NCBI GenBank assembly: GCA_037951105.1
Contig: JBAMJV010009712.1
Location: forward strand, 1-64,000
Reading direction: 5' to 3'
Source of the DNA: Echinarachnius parma
Lineage: Eukaryota > Echinodermata > Echinoidea > Clypeasteroida > Echinarachniidae
Length of the DNA stretch: 64,000 nucleotides
Numbering within the stretch: the stretch's first letter is position 1; every line of letters begins with the position of its first letter. The notes beneath the pieces were generated by a model, which saw only the letters and a list, made by a program, of their open reading frames with translations, made no database searches and was not told where the DNA came from. This document shows, one piece after another, positions 31,401-43,500 of the stretch. The position numbers were made by a program, and so were the translations under genes.

Positions 31401-31524
31401 GCAAATGACTTCCCTCGCGCAGTCACAGCCAGCTCCAACGGCAGACATGAGCAGAAGTTTTTCACACGTCCAGCCATCACAACCTGCCGCACCACCCCAG
31501 CCAATGCTCAGTGAAAGCTTTTAG
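28356..31524 (+). CDS. CIMIP7: CIMIP7-like (C3orf84-like) ciliary microtubule inner protein, 4 exons
   Basis: Exons 28356-28400, 29175-29288, 29875-29952 and 30550-31524, all phase 0, give 403 aa. Splice sites are good (TGG/GTAAGT, TTTCAG, TCT/GTAAGT, CTCGCAG, GGG/GTAAGT, TCACAG). Residues about 13-26 read GSWFSSGYYGHFRSK, about 41-44 KPSPP, about 60-70 HHFSHHDNRFSF, then LGKRK and FIAWVPHKKEIE. From recall, human C3orf84 has the same landmarks in the same order (GSW..GFYGHYRS, KP.PP, HFFSKHDNR.SF, GRRK, WAP.EIE). The family is named for binding inside ciliary doublet microtubules; a sperm or cilia role is inferred. The human protein is about 200 aa. Here a basic middle region and a Gln/Pro/Met/Ser-rich tail roughly double the length. 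No membrane segment or signal peptide. Located head-to-head with the IHO1-like gene. Confidence 0.68.
29175..29288 (+). CDS. CIMIP7: CIMIP7-like exon 2
   Basis: Acceptor CTTTCAG, donor TCT/GTAAGT, 38 codons with the GYYGHFRSK signature. Confidence 0.75.
29875..29952 (+). CDS. CIMIP7: CIMIP7-like exon 3
   Basis: Acceptor CCCTCGCAG, donor GGG/GTAAGT, 26 codons with HHFSHHDNRFSF. Confidence 0.75.
30082..30134. repeat. facing poly-G and poly-C runs
   Basis: A G run is followed about 20 bases later by a C run of 25 or so, capable of forming a GC hairpin, in intron 3 of the CIMIP7-like gene. A further G run lies at about 30319-30342. Confidence 0.85.
30550..31524 (+). CDS. CIMIP7: CIMIP7-like exon 4
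   Basis: Acceptor CTTTCACAG; 324 codons to TAG. It starts SLGKRKVQTSYGGKF, then FIAWVPHKKEIE, and ends in a disordered Gln/Pro/Met-rich tail with repeated PMETMQM/AMETRQM-like words. Confidence 0.75.
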   Translation, partial: SLGKRKVQTSYGGKFIPDFIAWVPHKKEIESSGPKVSIYRDTFNGAGGDSAAATDIVKTSVPQILVPSIRRPRRPSEQQHSRPVMQAPYIDQKTAAEEQEPMSTTYRLTHRHRQPDRRINTDMNTGVIVNEEPVPEQKTMEFINPKVASIHERPVPSVTRLRRTRVASAPLFRSSVADCMVWHGHRGGGDGGDEQLRMIPHQEPVRPKTVMGLLPVISNYVDVAYNNSNSLPSDSHMYTSPQTQPPPEQSSRFGITPSATSTVPMETMQMSQSSPAAPVAMETRQMTSLAQSQPAPTADMSRSFSHVQPSQPAAPPQPMLSESF

Positions 31525-34500
31525 ATGGCGAGATGAAATACAGCTCCACTATAAGATTCCTTATTTTTTTTTGTTATCAATGGACACATATTGACTGTTG
31601 CCCTTTTATTACCATTTTTTTTAAAGGGTACTATTTGACTTTTTGTATTCTTCTGTTGTATGCCCATTGCTGTTTGGAGCTAGTTTTGATACAAAGTTGA
31701 TAAAGTCGAGGATACTGGTAAATATTTTCTATAGTTCTGGTAGACATAATATCAAGCCAGTGTTATCTTGAGATAAGATAAAATGTATTGGCTGTCCGTA
31801 GTTCAATTAAGGTAACGTTTAGCATGTTTACATTGTCATTCTACAGTTCATTTATTTTATACCAAAGGTTAAATATGTCTTTCTTTAAGACGCTGTACAT
31901 CATGGTAAACATCATAGGTACACTCCCGTGTATAGCTTGACACAATTTGTTTATATTTGTCTTCCGACAAGAACTAGCAAGACAGCAAATATTGAGAGAG
32001 ATGATACGAAGCACTGACTGGTCAGATTTGTTTAAATATATAGGATCAATGTCCAGATATTTGTTAACAGAATATAGGGTAATTGAAAAATTAACAAAGA
32101 AAATTTGATTTCTCCGGGAACTTGGGATGTCTTGGGGTCGTATCCCGGGGAAACCCAATTTTCTTTGTTCATTATTCATTTATATTATATATTTCTGGTC
32201 AGTTTCTCTCTGTTTGACACACAGAATATATATAGGATAGAGAAAATATGGTACATTATCAACGTCGTTATTATTGAGGCTGGTAGTAGACTTCTACAGG
32301 TTTAAGGAAAAATAATTAATATTCATGAAACTTCCACATTGCATAATTCCATGTCATTCTCTCATTTTGTATTTCAGAAACAGCACAATTTGCATGATTA
32401 TATACTGAGTGTCAAGAAGTGATTTTATATTCAAACGTATTATATACTCTGCTTTGCACATTCCATACAGCCATAATTATTTTGTCTTTCAAAACGCGAC
32501 AAGAAAATTTGATTGTGACATATTAGTTTTTTTGGCCAGCAGTATAGTATGGCTTTTCAAATTTACAGATTAAACAAAAATAGGTGCATCAATTCTTAAG
32601 GTTGCTATTGATTGTAGGTAGAAATCAAGGTAAATCAAGGTATTAAATTGATAATTTTAATAAATGAGTATTAATTTTAATAAATGAGTATTTACTAAGT
32701 CTTACTTTTTATATTTTTAATGATACCATGTCATAATTATGTGAAATCATTCATATCTTGGTGTTTTAAAAGGCAAGAATGCCTTGATTTGAAAACCATA
32801 TATGACATCCAAAGACAGTATTTTCTTTTTTATCAGTGAAATATGAATTTGGGCTTTCAGCTAAACATTTTAAATATAAAATATGTATTAATTGTATATG
32901 TGTAATTAAAGTACAACTCTGGTATCTAGGATATGTAAATATTTGTAAATCAATTATTATAAAGATTTCTAATTTCTTTCAATCATATTAGCAATTAACA
33001 TAGAATGTAGACACATGTCTTTGTGTCATTTACAATAATGTTGCTGCTTCTAATGTGTGTGTGGAAAACAATAAAGGTTTTTCTAAAAATACCAAAGAAA
33101 TATATATGTGTTGTTTTTGTAATTATTTTATTCCCTTCTTTGTTGTCACAGAGCCACTGTTACTTCTCTCTAAATAAATACTGTAGTATTATTTATGTAC
33201 AGTAACATAACTGCATTTTTACAATGGTGCCCATGTTATCACATCACTTTTATTTCATGACTAAAATAATTTGTTTTTAAATCCTTCTCATATTCCTGGT
33301 TCTATTTTCTGAATACAGTACAATATGAAAATGAACACAATGTATCTTTATTAAAAGCACCATTTTAATATTCTGACAATTCTTGTATATACATAATCAG
33401 AACAACCCACACATTTTCCATAACCAGACTGCAATAAAAATATTTAATAACAAAATTAATACAAACTTTATAAATATCCTCAGCATGCTGTGTGTGGTAG
33501 ACTCGATAGTTTTCATTGCCATAAATATACAGTATATATTTTCCACAAGCTCATTACAACATACATGTAGTTTACAGAATTCAGCTGACATTTTTAAACA
33601 TTATATAATTGTGACTTTTAAACAATACATGTACTCATGACTCTGTGGCCTAATATGTTTGAAGTGGGTCTGAAGATGTTATGGCATAACCCAATTAGAC
33701 AAGTAAAAACTATATTCTTACCAATATTTTCTCCCTAAAACTTCCAAACTATCAAAGCAAAAATGTGAATAATCACTATAAGACAATGATAATATGACAC
33801 ATAATAAATATTAATTACATGTAAAACTTATTCCACTTCTCATTACAATTACCCTAATGAAGAAGTACACCCAACATATGGTACTCGATGGCTAGTCATA
33901 TGTTGTCTTTTCATAGGAATTCCCAGACTTATCAAAACAAGATCATGTTTAAATCAATATCAGTCAATATAATTGTTTCTTTGAAGACAAAAAAACATTT
34001 AATGTAATCCTACATCTGGTTTTGTTTTCAATGGCCCCATTGTGGAAACTCCATACACAATGTCTCAAACCATTTATTATGTTTTTTCTTCAAACTTCCA
34101 CACAATTCAAACAAGATCATGTCTGAATCAATATCAGTCAATACTAATTGTTGCTAAAAACAAAACAAAACAAAACAAAAATCAATGTAAGCTTACATAT
34201 GATTTCCATTCCACCAGCTCCATTGTATAAACCTCATACACACTGCCAAGAATCATATGCTAGGTTTTCTTTCAAATTTCCAAACAATGAAATCAAGGTC
34301 ATGTATAATTCAATATCAATCAATAACAGTGATCTCTAAAGCACAACTGGGAGAAATAAACATGCACTCTTTTTTGCTATATAATTTAAGTACCATTCTT
34401 GTTTAGAATCTTAAATATACACAATTTGCATATGTTTCAACAATTGCGTATTAATTATATATATTTAGGGACATTTGTGTCCATTTCTGTACATGTAGAT

Positions 34501-35000
34501 ACCTTTAAAAGGCAAATAAGAACACGCAAGTACACATACAAACAAGAAAATCTAAAAAGGAAGATCACTCAACAAGCTTGAAGACATGTATCAATTTTCT
34601 TAATCTCTGAATCTGGTGGGCCCACACAAAGAAGAAGATTAAGAATTATGTTATATTTGGTTGTCCATTAGGGCCAGTGGAATTAAGTATCAATGAAATT
34701 TGGTGCCCAGAAGCTCTTTATTACTGGCCATGGGCAAGTGGGCCTATGCTTATTACAAGCGCAAAGGCTAAATATAGATGTTGTTAAGATATGCATTCTC
34801 TGTAGCTTGGTTGGTTGGTTATTTATGCTGGGACCAGTCACGTACCAAGGATTTTATCAAGAGGGTCGTTTTAGCTTCATTCGGTGGCGTAGATCCATTT
34901 TGTAGGCGGTCGTTTGAACACCTAAAACAGTCACTTATTTGCTCAAGGGGGGTGTTTGAACACCCTAAACACCCTCTCAGTATGAGTATGGCTGGGACCC
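31525..35000. other. gene-free; 3' UTR candidate and tandem repeats
   Basis: AT-rich. An AATAAA at 33070-33075 is a possible poly(A) signal of the CIMIP7-like gene. 33830-34335 has three units of about 175-180 bp (GATCATG-type word at 33941, 34115 and 34297). A GGCCC-type dispersed repeat lies at 34605-34760. No exon seen. Confidence 0.5.
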
Positions 35001-35011
35001 CCCTTTTTTGT

Positions 35012-35098
35012 CACAATTCGAGAGACACAACCGAGGTTCAAAACCAGGCCGATTAGTTCTAAGAACAGAGCTCTGACCACTAAACCAGATCACTTCTT
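35012..35098 (-). mobile_element. tRNA-derived SINE fragment
   Basis: The minus strand has TGGTTTAGTGGTCAGAG (A box) and GGTTTTGAACC (degenerate B box). Same family as 18473-18560. Confidence 0.5.
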
Positions 35099-35104
35099 CA
35101 CATA

Positions 35105-35687
35105 CAGGGTGGCCCAGAAATAACGGAACAGGGAACTTGCCATTATGAAGAAACTTACAGACTAGGTTCACTTGATAGATAATCTTTTGAAAGGAAATTT
35201 GATACCAAGAACAGTAATTTTGGTCAAGTATTTTGTTTATTTAGGGCGTCTTAAGTGACACCATGTCAGGGTCAAATTTGTGTCAATTTCTAGAAAGTCG
35301 GTGCCTGATAAATAGCCATTCATGCCCGCCATAGGACCAAGTAGCGATCAATACGAATTCTTTTGTCCATGTGCATTCAGCTGTAAAACCGATGTCGACT
35401 ATGCGAAGGGGCATGAATGCACATGGACAAAAGTATTCGCATCGATCTCTCCTTGATGCTATGACGGGCATGAATTGTTATTTTTCAGGCACCGACTTTC
35501 TAGAAATTGACAAAAAGTTGACCCTGACAAGGTGTCACTTAAGACGCCCTAAAACAAAAACTACTCGACCAAAATTACTGTTGTTGGTATCAAATTTCCT
35601 TTTAAAAGATTATCTATCCAGTGAACCTAGTCTGTAAGTTTCTTTATAATGGCAAGTACCCCATTCCGTTATTTCTGGGCCACCCTG
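35105..35687. mobile_element. foldback Tc1/mariner-like MITE
   Basis: CAGGGTGGCCCAGAAATAAC at the left is inverted at the right, and imperfect arms of roughly 260-290 bp nearly meet in the middle. TA lies outside both ends (35103-35104, 35688-35689), as expected for Tc1/mariner. No transposase ORF. Terminal fragments of the same family (GGCCACCCTGTATA) sit in AMT intron DNA at about 37769-37783 and 37973-37987. Confidence 0.75.
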
Positions 35688-35951
35688 TATAGACCTGAAT
35701 TGAATTGAATGGAATAGAAGCCTGATTATTCTTGGGGTCTGTCTTGAATGGATTGATTGTTAAGATTCAACTATTAAAACAATCATCTTTCAGCTGATTA
35801 CAACAAATCAATCCCAGTCTTATTTTATTAAGAAATAACACATTAACACTATAATCACAGTTTGAAAACAAAACTGTTTGTCATACAACCCACCATCGGA
35901 AGCAAAATCAACAACATTCACAAAAAAAATTGAACCACTGTGACTGTTTAA

Positions 35952-36326
35952 AGGGATCTAGTAACTTTGTTGATATGTGCAAAAAGTGATAAATGGTTGT
36001 TACAATGTATATTGTTGTTATCTGATATGTCCACAGGGTATTGTGTGAAAATTTCAAGTCAAATGGACATTATATGGCAGAGTAATGACCAAAAATGCAA
36101 AGTGATATTCACAAACTCATAGCACTCACTTTGTACACGGTTTTCGCAATCCGTTGGATTATTTAACATCTGAAAACTTCAATCGTAAATATCTTTTTAA
36201 CGAAAGGGAAATTTGAAAAACCGAAACCTGTCCCATGATTTTGTTAATACGAATACAACAAGGTATGAGGGAACCGCTAGAATTCCAATTGTATTTTGAG
36301 GATTTGGACAATGTTACTAAGTCCGT
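35952..36326. mobile_element. family-B TTAA MITE, best-preserved copy
   Basis: Starts AGGGATCTAGTAACTTTGTT and ends in an inverted GTTACTAAGTCCGT, with TTAA on both sides (35948-35951, 36327-36330). Confidence 0.7.
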
Positions 36327-36329
36327 TTA

Positions 36330-37090
36330 AGTAAATGGTCTGAAGTTAATCTCATAAGACATAAACATCAAAGGAACATGTACTTTTTTCATACAACACC
36401 ACCAATGGAAGCAAACTCACAACAAGCAAACCTCCCCAAGTTATACAGCAAAAAGTATGCTCGTAGCGGCAGAAAGCCAAGAAAGCATATCAAGAAATTG
36501 TGCACTTCAACTCTGTACATAGCAGAAATTTCTTTTGACAAGATTCATGACATGATGATAATGATACAGTATGTCCTACTCTATTACTTTTCATACTCAA
36601 TATAAATTCATTTACATATGAAAAGAATATAAAAATATATATGTATCACAGTATACTTCATGCATATACAAGTATAAAATGTAGTTCTGTAATGTCACAA
36701 TCAAAATTGCACAAAGTTAGGCAGGTATCGATCCCCCCCCCCCCACCCCCCCCCCCAAGAAAAGAAATTCCTGTACATCAACAATAATGCAGGAACCTGG
36801 TGGGCCTGTATTAACTCTATGAGGATTGCAGCATTTAGTAACAGGTTAACATGTCAAGCATTGATGAGGCAGTCAATCAGTTGCACACGCATCAAGGCAG
36901 TGAGGGGCAAAGATTCTTAAAGGGGGGAGGGGGGGGGGCATTTCTAACCCCCTTCTGCTCTGTTCGTTGGCCAGGTGAAGTGACACCACTGGAACATTTC
37001 AAGATCGCATGAGACACTTGGACACTCGCAGACATACGTATGCAACTGAGCGCACACTTCGTATCTGCACTTTTTCACCTAAGTCTTTCA
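36330..37090. other. no gene seen; G/C homopolymers
   Basis: C runs at about 36732-36756 and a G run at about 36925-36938. No exon. Confidence 0.5.
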
Positions 37091-37094
37091 AAAT

Positions 37095-37285
37095 GTATTA
37101 GTCAAACTGTCCTAGTGACCACCTGTCTATAGCAGCCAACCTGCATATAGTGGCCACCAAAAGTGATCCCTTCCAGAGAAAAAAACAATGACATGGAACC
37201 TGTCTATAGAGGTCACCTGTCTACACTACAGTGGCCACTTTTCTTGTTTCCCTTAGACGGTCACTATACACAGGTTTTAACCGTA
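37095..37285. repeat. internally repetitive dispersed repeat
   Basis: CACCTGTCTATAG-type and GTGGCCAC words recur, and the stretch ends TCACTATACACAGG. Low-copy transposon remnant or SINE-like. Confidence 0.4.
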
Positions 37286-37376
37286 CGCAACTGAGCGCAC
37301 ACTTTCTAATTGCACTTTTTTCACGGAAGTCTTTCCCCTTTCCCAGTTGTATTGATTTAATATATTTTCCTGGTTT

Positions 37377-37597
37377 TCATTTAACGTGGTAGTAATTCGT
37401 TGGCACAAACGGCATTTTGGTCATGACTCCTTCCACCGTCTTCTTCCGCACTTGGAACGCTACCTTGGAGCCGCTCTTGGCGTACGGCGTCGACACGTAC
37501 CCCATGATGACATTCTGTTTGATTGACGGGGAAGGGCATCCGCTCGTCACATGACCAATAACGGTCTCGCCTGATTGGTCTAAGATCTCTACTCCAC
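37377..37597 (-). CDS. AMT: AMT exon 9 (last)
   Basis: Acceptor TATAACCAG; encodes [20 protein letters not shown] through [12 protein letters not shown]-stop. Confidence 0.95.
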
Positions 37598-40500
37598 CTG
37601 GTTATAGTTGAAACAAAGGTAGAAAAGAAAAAGATTGATCCAACACGAGCTTGTAGTGTTTCTGGCCCCATATTCATACAACCTTTGTAGGTCAGTGTCA
37701 TCCAAATAATCTCTTCATGGAACATATGCCCAGGTATGCAACAAGTTGCCTTTTCGTTTTATTTCGGCCACCCTGTATAGTGAAAGAGAGTAATTTACCT
37801 CTGATAGGTGGACCGGAGGACAGGATCCCCGCTCTCCTCTTTGGCTTGTATTAATTCTTATATAAAATTGCTGATTTGGGTATCATTATTATCTATATGC
37901 ACGATTCCCCATCCAGTGAATCCATTCATTCTATCACAATATTTTAAGAAGTATGCGGTTCCCTTTTATTTGGGCCACCCTGTATAGTGGAAAAGCTTGT
38001 CATACCTCTGATGGGAGGACCAGAGGACAGAATCCCGACTCTCCTCCTCTTTGGTTTCTCCTTGATCTGCTTCAGGATGCGGTCCGCTGCGGGGAAGTCA
38101 GCCAACTTTCGTCTCCTCTTACCTGAAAAATAATGATAGCTCGTGATAATAATAATAATAGTAATAAATAATGATTAATAAAGGGTTTCTAAGTAATTTT
38201 GCATTATTTTTACCCTTGGCCATCAGGTACAGTTTAAACCTGCCCAATTATCCTGTGCACCATCTCAATTCCCTGGGGAGCATACAACAACTTGGCAAAT
38301 ATTTACCACATTCAATATTCTCTTGATGTAACCGGTTAGAAAAGATTTCATTTCAGATTCTCCACAGACCCAAGTTGGATTTTCCCCATCATCATTCTAC
38401 ACATGAACCTACCTATCGTCCACACGAGACTGGCCTCCACGGGTGTAGTGTCGTCATCTATATCGTTGCCATAGAGACAGAGCCCCGCCTCCAGCCTCAG
38501 ACTGTCTCGGGCCCCCAGGCCAGCCAGTGCCACCGATGCATCCTGGGAGTTGAGTAATTTGTCCGTCAACTCTACCGCCCTGTCAGCTGGTACTGAAATC
38601 TGAAGAAAGATATGAATTAAATCACACACTGACTATTTATATAAGTAGTGACTAGCAATTCATTAAATATGCAATTGATTGTTACATTTAGGGCTGTAGT
38701 AAGCCGGTTTTTTGGAAAACCGGTTAACTGAACGGGTAACCGAAAAAAAATATTTAAAAAAAAAAAAAATAATAAAAAAATATATATACCATCCGATATC
38801 TGTCCGTTTTTTCAATTGGAATCAGCAGGGCAGTGCCATGTTAGTCTACAAACCGCTATCAAGATGAAAGCCTTCAGATATCTCATCACAAATGATTCTT
38901 CTAAATTTGGCTCTACCAGGTCTAATCTATTCATTAATCCTCTTACCATTTGTTTATTTGTTTTGTTTATTTGTGATACATGTAAAATACCTTTACTTTA
39001 GCAATAGATTGGCAGGGTTCAACGTGCCATTTTCTGACCGAATCTATAGAATGGGGATGGAAAAAAACTAACCGAAACTGTGAAAATGAAAACGTTTTTG
39101 CCGATGCCGTTCGGTTAACCATCGTGTAACCGTTTCACTACAGCCTTAGTTACATTCATAGTACCTTAAATACAACAGTAGTTACTTACAAAAAAAAATT
39201 AAAAACATAAACAACAGTGTTATTATCGTTAATAATATCGCTAATGATATTCGTTTGTCTCGCAATGTATGGTCAACAGTGTTATTATCATTATTTTCAT
39301 ACTATCAGTATTATCACAGATCACCACCAACACTACCATCATCACCGGTCCTCATGGTGGTCATTGTCATCATTGTCAACACTATCACACACTAGCACTT
39401 GCCTTATTGCCCGGGGCAAGTAAAAAAGGATGTCGGGCAAGTAAAATATCATAAATGGTCTAGCTTGGTTGCCCGATCGGGCAAGAAACTGTTATTCACA
39501 AAGTGTAAATGTCATCTAGAAGTAAGCAGGCAAGTACATTTTTGTTTGGGCAAGTACAATTTGAAATTTGTTTAATCTACTTGCCCAAAAAGGCAAGTAG
39601 AGAAAACTAGATGGATCTTCGACTGCGCGCAGTCGAAAATTATGCCTCCGCTATGACGCGATTTTTAATATCAAGCCCAAAATAACGTGCACTGAAAAAA
39701 AAAAATTCATATATATTTTGAGTTCTGTGACCTTGACCATAGACCCCAAACTTTGATGGCTACATTGGCTCCCAACAAAAATTCAGGTACCAAGTTAGAC
39801 TGAAATCTGTGAATTCAGTTCTTCAGATTTTGCCATTACAAGCCATTTTTGCATATATTTCGAGTCATGTGACCTTGACCTTTGACCTCATGATCCCCAA
39901 ATCTAATCCAATCATTGCCACCCCGATGTATATGTAACTCATTCCAAGTTTAAAATTGATCTGTCAAACGGTTCTTGAGATATCGCGAGAAGGATGCTTT
40001 TTTGCGCATATATTGAGTCCTGTGACCTTGACCTTTGACCTCATGAACCCCAAAATCTAATCAGATCATTGTCTTCCCAATATATACACTCATACCAAGT
40101 ATGAATTTGATCTGTCAACAGGTTCTCAAGATATCGCGAGAACAAGGCATTTTTAAACATATATTGAGTCCTGCGACCTTGACCTTTGACCTCATATACC
40201 CCAAAATCTAATCAGATCATTGTCACCCCAATATATACACTCATACCAAGTTTGAATTTGATCTGTCAGAGGTTCTCGAGATATCGCGAGAACGAGGCAT
40301 TTTTTAACATATATTGAGTCCTGTGACCTTGACCTTTGAACTCATGAACCCCAAAATCTAATCAGATCATTGTCATCCCAATATGTACAGTCATACCAAG
40401 TTTGAAATTGATCCGTCAACCGGTTCTTGAGATATCGCGAGAACGAGGCATTTTTTAACATATATTGAGTCCTGTGACCTTGACCTTTGACCTCATGAAC

Positions 40501-43500
40501 CTCAAAATCTAATCAGATCTTTGTCACCCCAATATGTACACTCGTATCAAGTTTGAAATTGATCGGTCAACCGGTTCTTGAGATATCGTGAGAACGAAAA
40601 CGGGACGTACGTACGGACGTACGTACGGACGTACGTACGGACAGTCGTACGGACAGTCGTACGGACGGACGGACGGACAACCCGAAAACATAATGCCTCC
40701 GGCCACTTCGTTGGCGGAGGCATAAAAAAGTTAGTGTGGGGGCTTGAATATCACCATCATCATTATCATTACGATTTAATCAAATACTGCTTGGCCTGGA
40801 TACAAATATAACCTATAGCATTGTTTGCTAAATAATTACCATAAGAATGTACACATTTTGTTGTTGTTGCTTTCTCAAGTAACTCACCAATAAAGTGGAA
40901 CCTCTTTTTATAAAGAGGTCCTTTGGATCATGAAAATCACCTTGCTATATCTTGTTATATCAGGTAAAACCACAAAGAATACAAAGGGGCTGTGACCAGA
41001 AAAATTACCTGGCTATATGAGAAGGTGCTGTTATATCAGAGCTCTTTATAACAAGGTTCTATTGTATACATAACAAATCCAGAAGACATTAAAATATAAT
41101 TATTGTATCAGTATAAAAAAATAATAAAAAACTGGCAACAGAGGGCAGAGTTATAAATGATTTGGGCAATTCAGTTAGTCAATTCCTTTAAAATTTGATA
41201 GATTGTCTTTAATACCTCAATGCCATCTTCCCTTTATATGTCGCTGCACCCTGTGACCCGGCACCCTGGGATACCAGCCACTGACGTACTGACCCCTGAC
41301 ATGAGGTCACTAAATTACAACTTACAACTTGGGAAATATAATATCTTACCTCAAAGCCATCTTCCCCCGTGTAGCCGCACCGTGTGACCCGGCACCCTGG
41401 GATACCAGCCACTGACGTGCTGACCCCTGACATGAAGGTCAACTTGTTGAGGTCATCCGAAAGCTCGTTCTGAAGCACACGAGCTGTTGCAGGACCTGAT
41501 GATGATAATTATGATTACAAGGTTAATCATTATTGTGATGATAGCTTGAATGAAGGCTAGTTTTTTTTTTCTCAGTCTTGAAAAAAGACTAGTTTTCGTT
41601 GATACGCGATGTGCGTTTTGAGACTGGATAACATGCATGTTCAACGTAACATCTTGTCTCCACTGCCTCTTAATTTTTGTCATTTTCTGTCTTTGAGAGG
41701 TACATGTAGTATCATGGATTGTGATGTTGCCCTAGTGGTTATTGATGATGTTTGGAAGGTGATTCTTAACAATATTATAATCATATTAATCAATTATAAT
41801 GATACTAACATTAATGAGGTATTGAGGCACGATCAGATAACTTGACTTCTAATCATGGGGCCAGAGTTCCACATCAGTTGCATACTTGCCAACATTTGAA
41901 TTTTGGAAAGAGGGACAAAATTGGCCGGGGGTCCAAAGTCGCAGCATAATTGCACAAGTGTGCGGGAAGTGCACATTGCAAGCACAAAGTCCATTGCGAC
42001 AGGGGTCCAGGCCTTGACGTTTTTGAGTATTAAATGCATTCTCGACCCATTTTTCATAATTCTTCCAAAATTACTAGGTAAGATTTGGTCAGATTTACGT
42101 TTAAATGTTGTCTCTATACATTTAATAAAGTAAAGTAAAGTAAAAAAAAAAAAAAAAAACTTTTAAACTTAAAAATCGGGACGTCCCGATTTTACACTTC
42201 TAAAAAATTCAAAAAACGGGACAATTCCGATTAAAACGGGACAGTTGATGCCGTGGCATTTTATGTCCTTCAGCAATGCATTTAATCCACATTACTGCTT
42301 TCTACCCAGGTGTATAAATGGGTACTTGCGGTTGGGTTTTAATTAGCCTGTTACGCCCTATTATACAATAGAGCAGTTTGGGCTAGTATGCTCCCCAGAG
42401 AGTTGAGCTGGTGCACAAGATAACAGTGCTGGTTTGAACTGCACCTGATGAGTAAGGATAATAATAATATCCCTCTGAATAGGGTAACTAGATTTAAATC
42501 TTTAAATGCTATATATCGTAATTATTTTCATTACCAGAGAAGGAAATTACCAGAAATACCTACATACCAAATTGGGAAAATTGGGAAAGATAATTGGGCT
42601 TTGCAAGGAATAAAATCTGAGATCTCCAAATTGCTACACCAGTGCTCTGAGGTACAAAGATCTATTCTTATATATTGGAATTAATGATGTTAAAGTCACT
42701 GTTTTACTAATAAATTGCTAATTGTCAGATACAAACGTTATAATAAATATAATAGAAAGTATTTTTTTTCTCAAAAAACAGTTCACTGATCACATAAATA
42801 ATACCTTGTGCGATTGGAATGTGATGCCTGACATTAATATAATCTGATTCTATACACTTTCTATACAAATTTCTGGTGAATTCTGACCCAGTTAATAAAC
42901 TCATTCAATCAAGTCATAATTATATTCTTCATTGTCATACCAATTTTAAAATAGCTATAAATTTGACAGCACTATCAATCCATATACCTGTCAAAGGTAA
43001 AATCTTATCATCTATTGTAATAGATCTATAAAATGTGTTAAATGTAATACCTTGCAGCGCGATTAATGCCATATCTGTCAGAGGCTCAAACGTGACATCA
43101 TGCCCTTCTGCCAAAAACGCTTCCAACTTGGCCTAATGTCAGTGGAAGAGAGACATATTATGAGGTAATTAAACATTAAATTAACAACAGCAACAACAAT
43201 AAACCTGATTAACACAATAGTAATTTTTACAAAATAATTATGACTTAAAATGTCAATTAAAAAAGTACAATTTTAAAATATGTGAATCTTTTTTTTTTTT
43301 ATCTAAAACAAATATCATTAGGCCATGAGGGAATAGTTGACATTTGATTTGTTTAACCCCATCATTAAGACTAGCCTATAAGTGAGTTCAGATAAGTGAC
43401 AACGGTTTCATCCAACCCTTCATTTTGTACCTTTATTATGAGCTTGGTCTTTATCAGGGCAGCCAGCATTACACACTACATAGGGGTGATCTCCAGAGGT

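Noticed and set aside
40605-40678. ACGGACGT array as a CRISPR-like array
   Set aside because: Pure short tandem repeat without spacers, in an animal genome.
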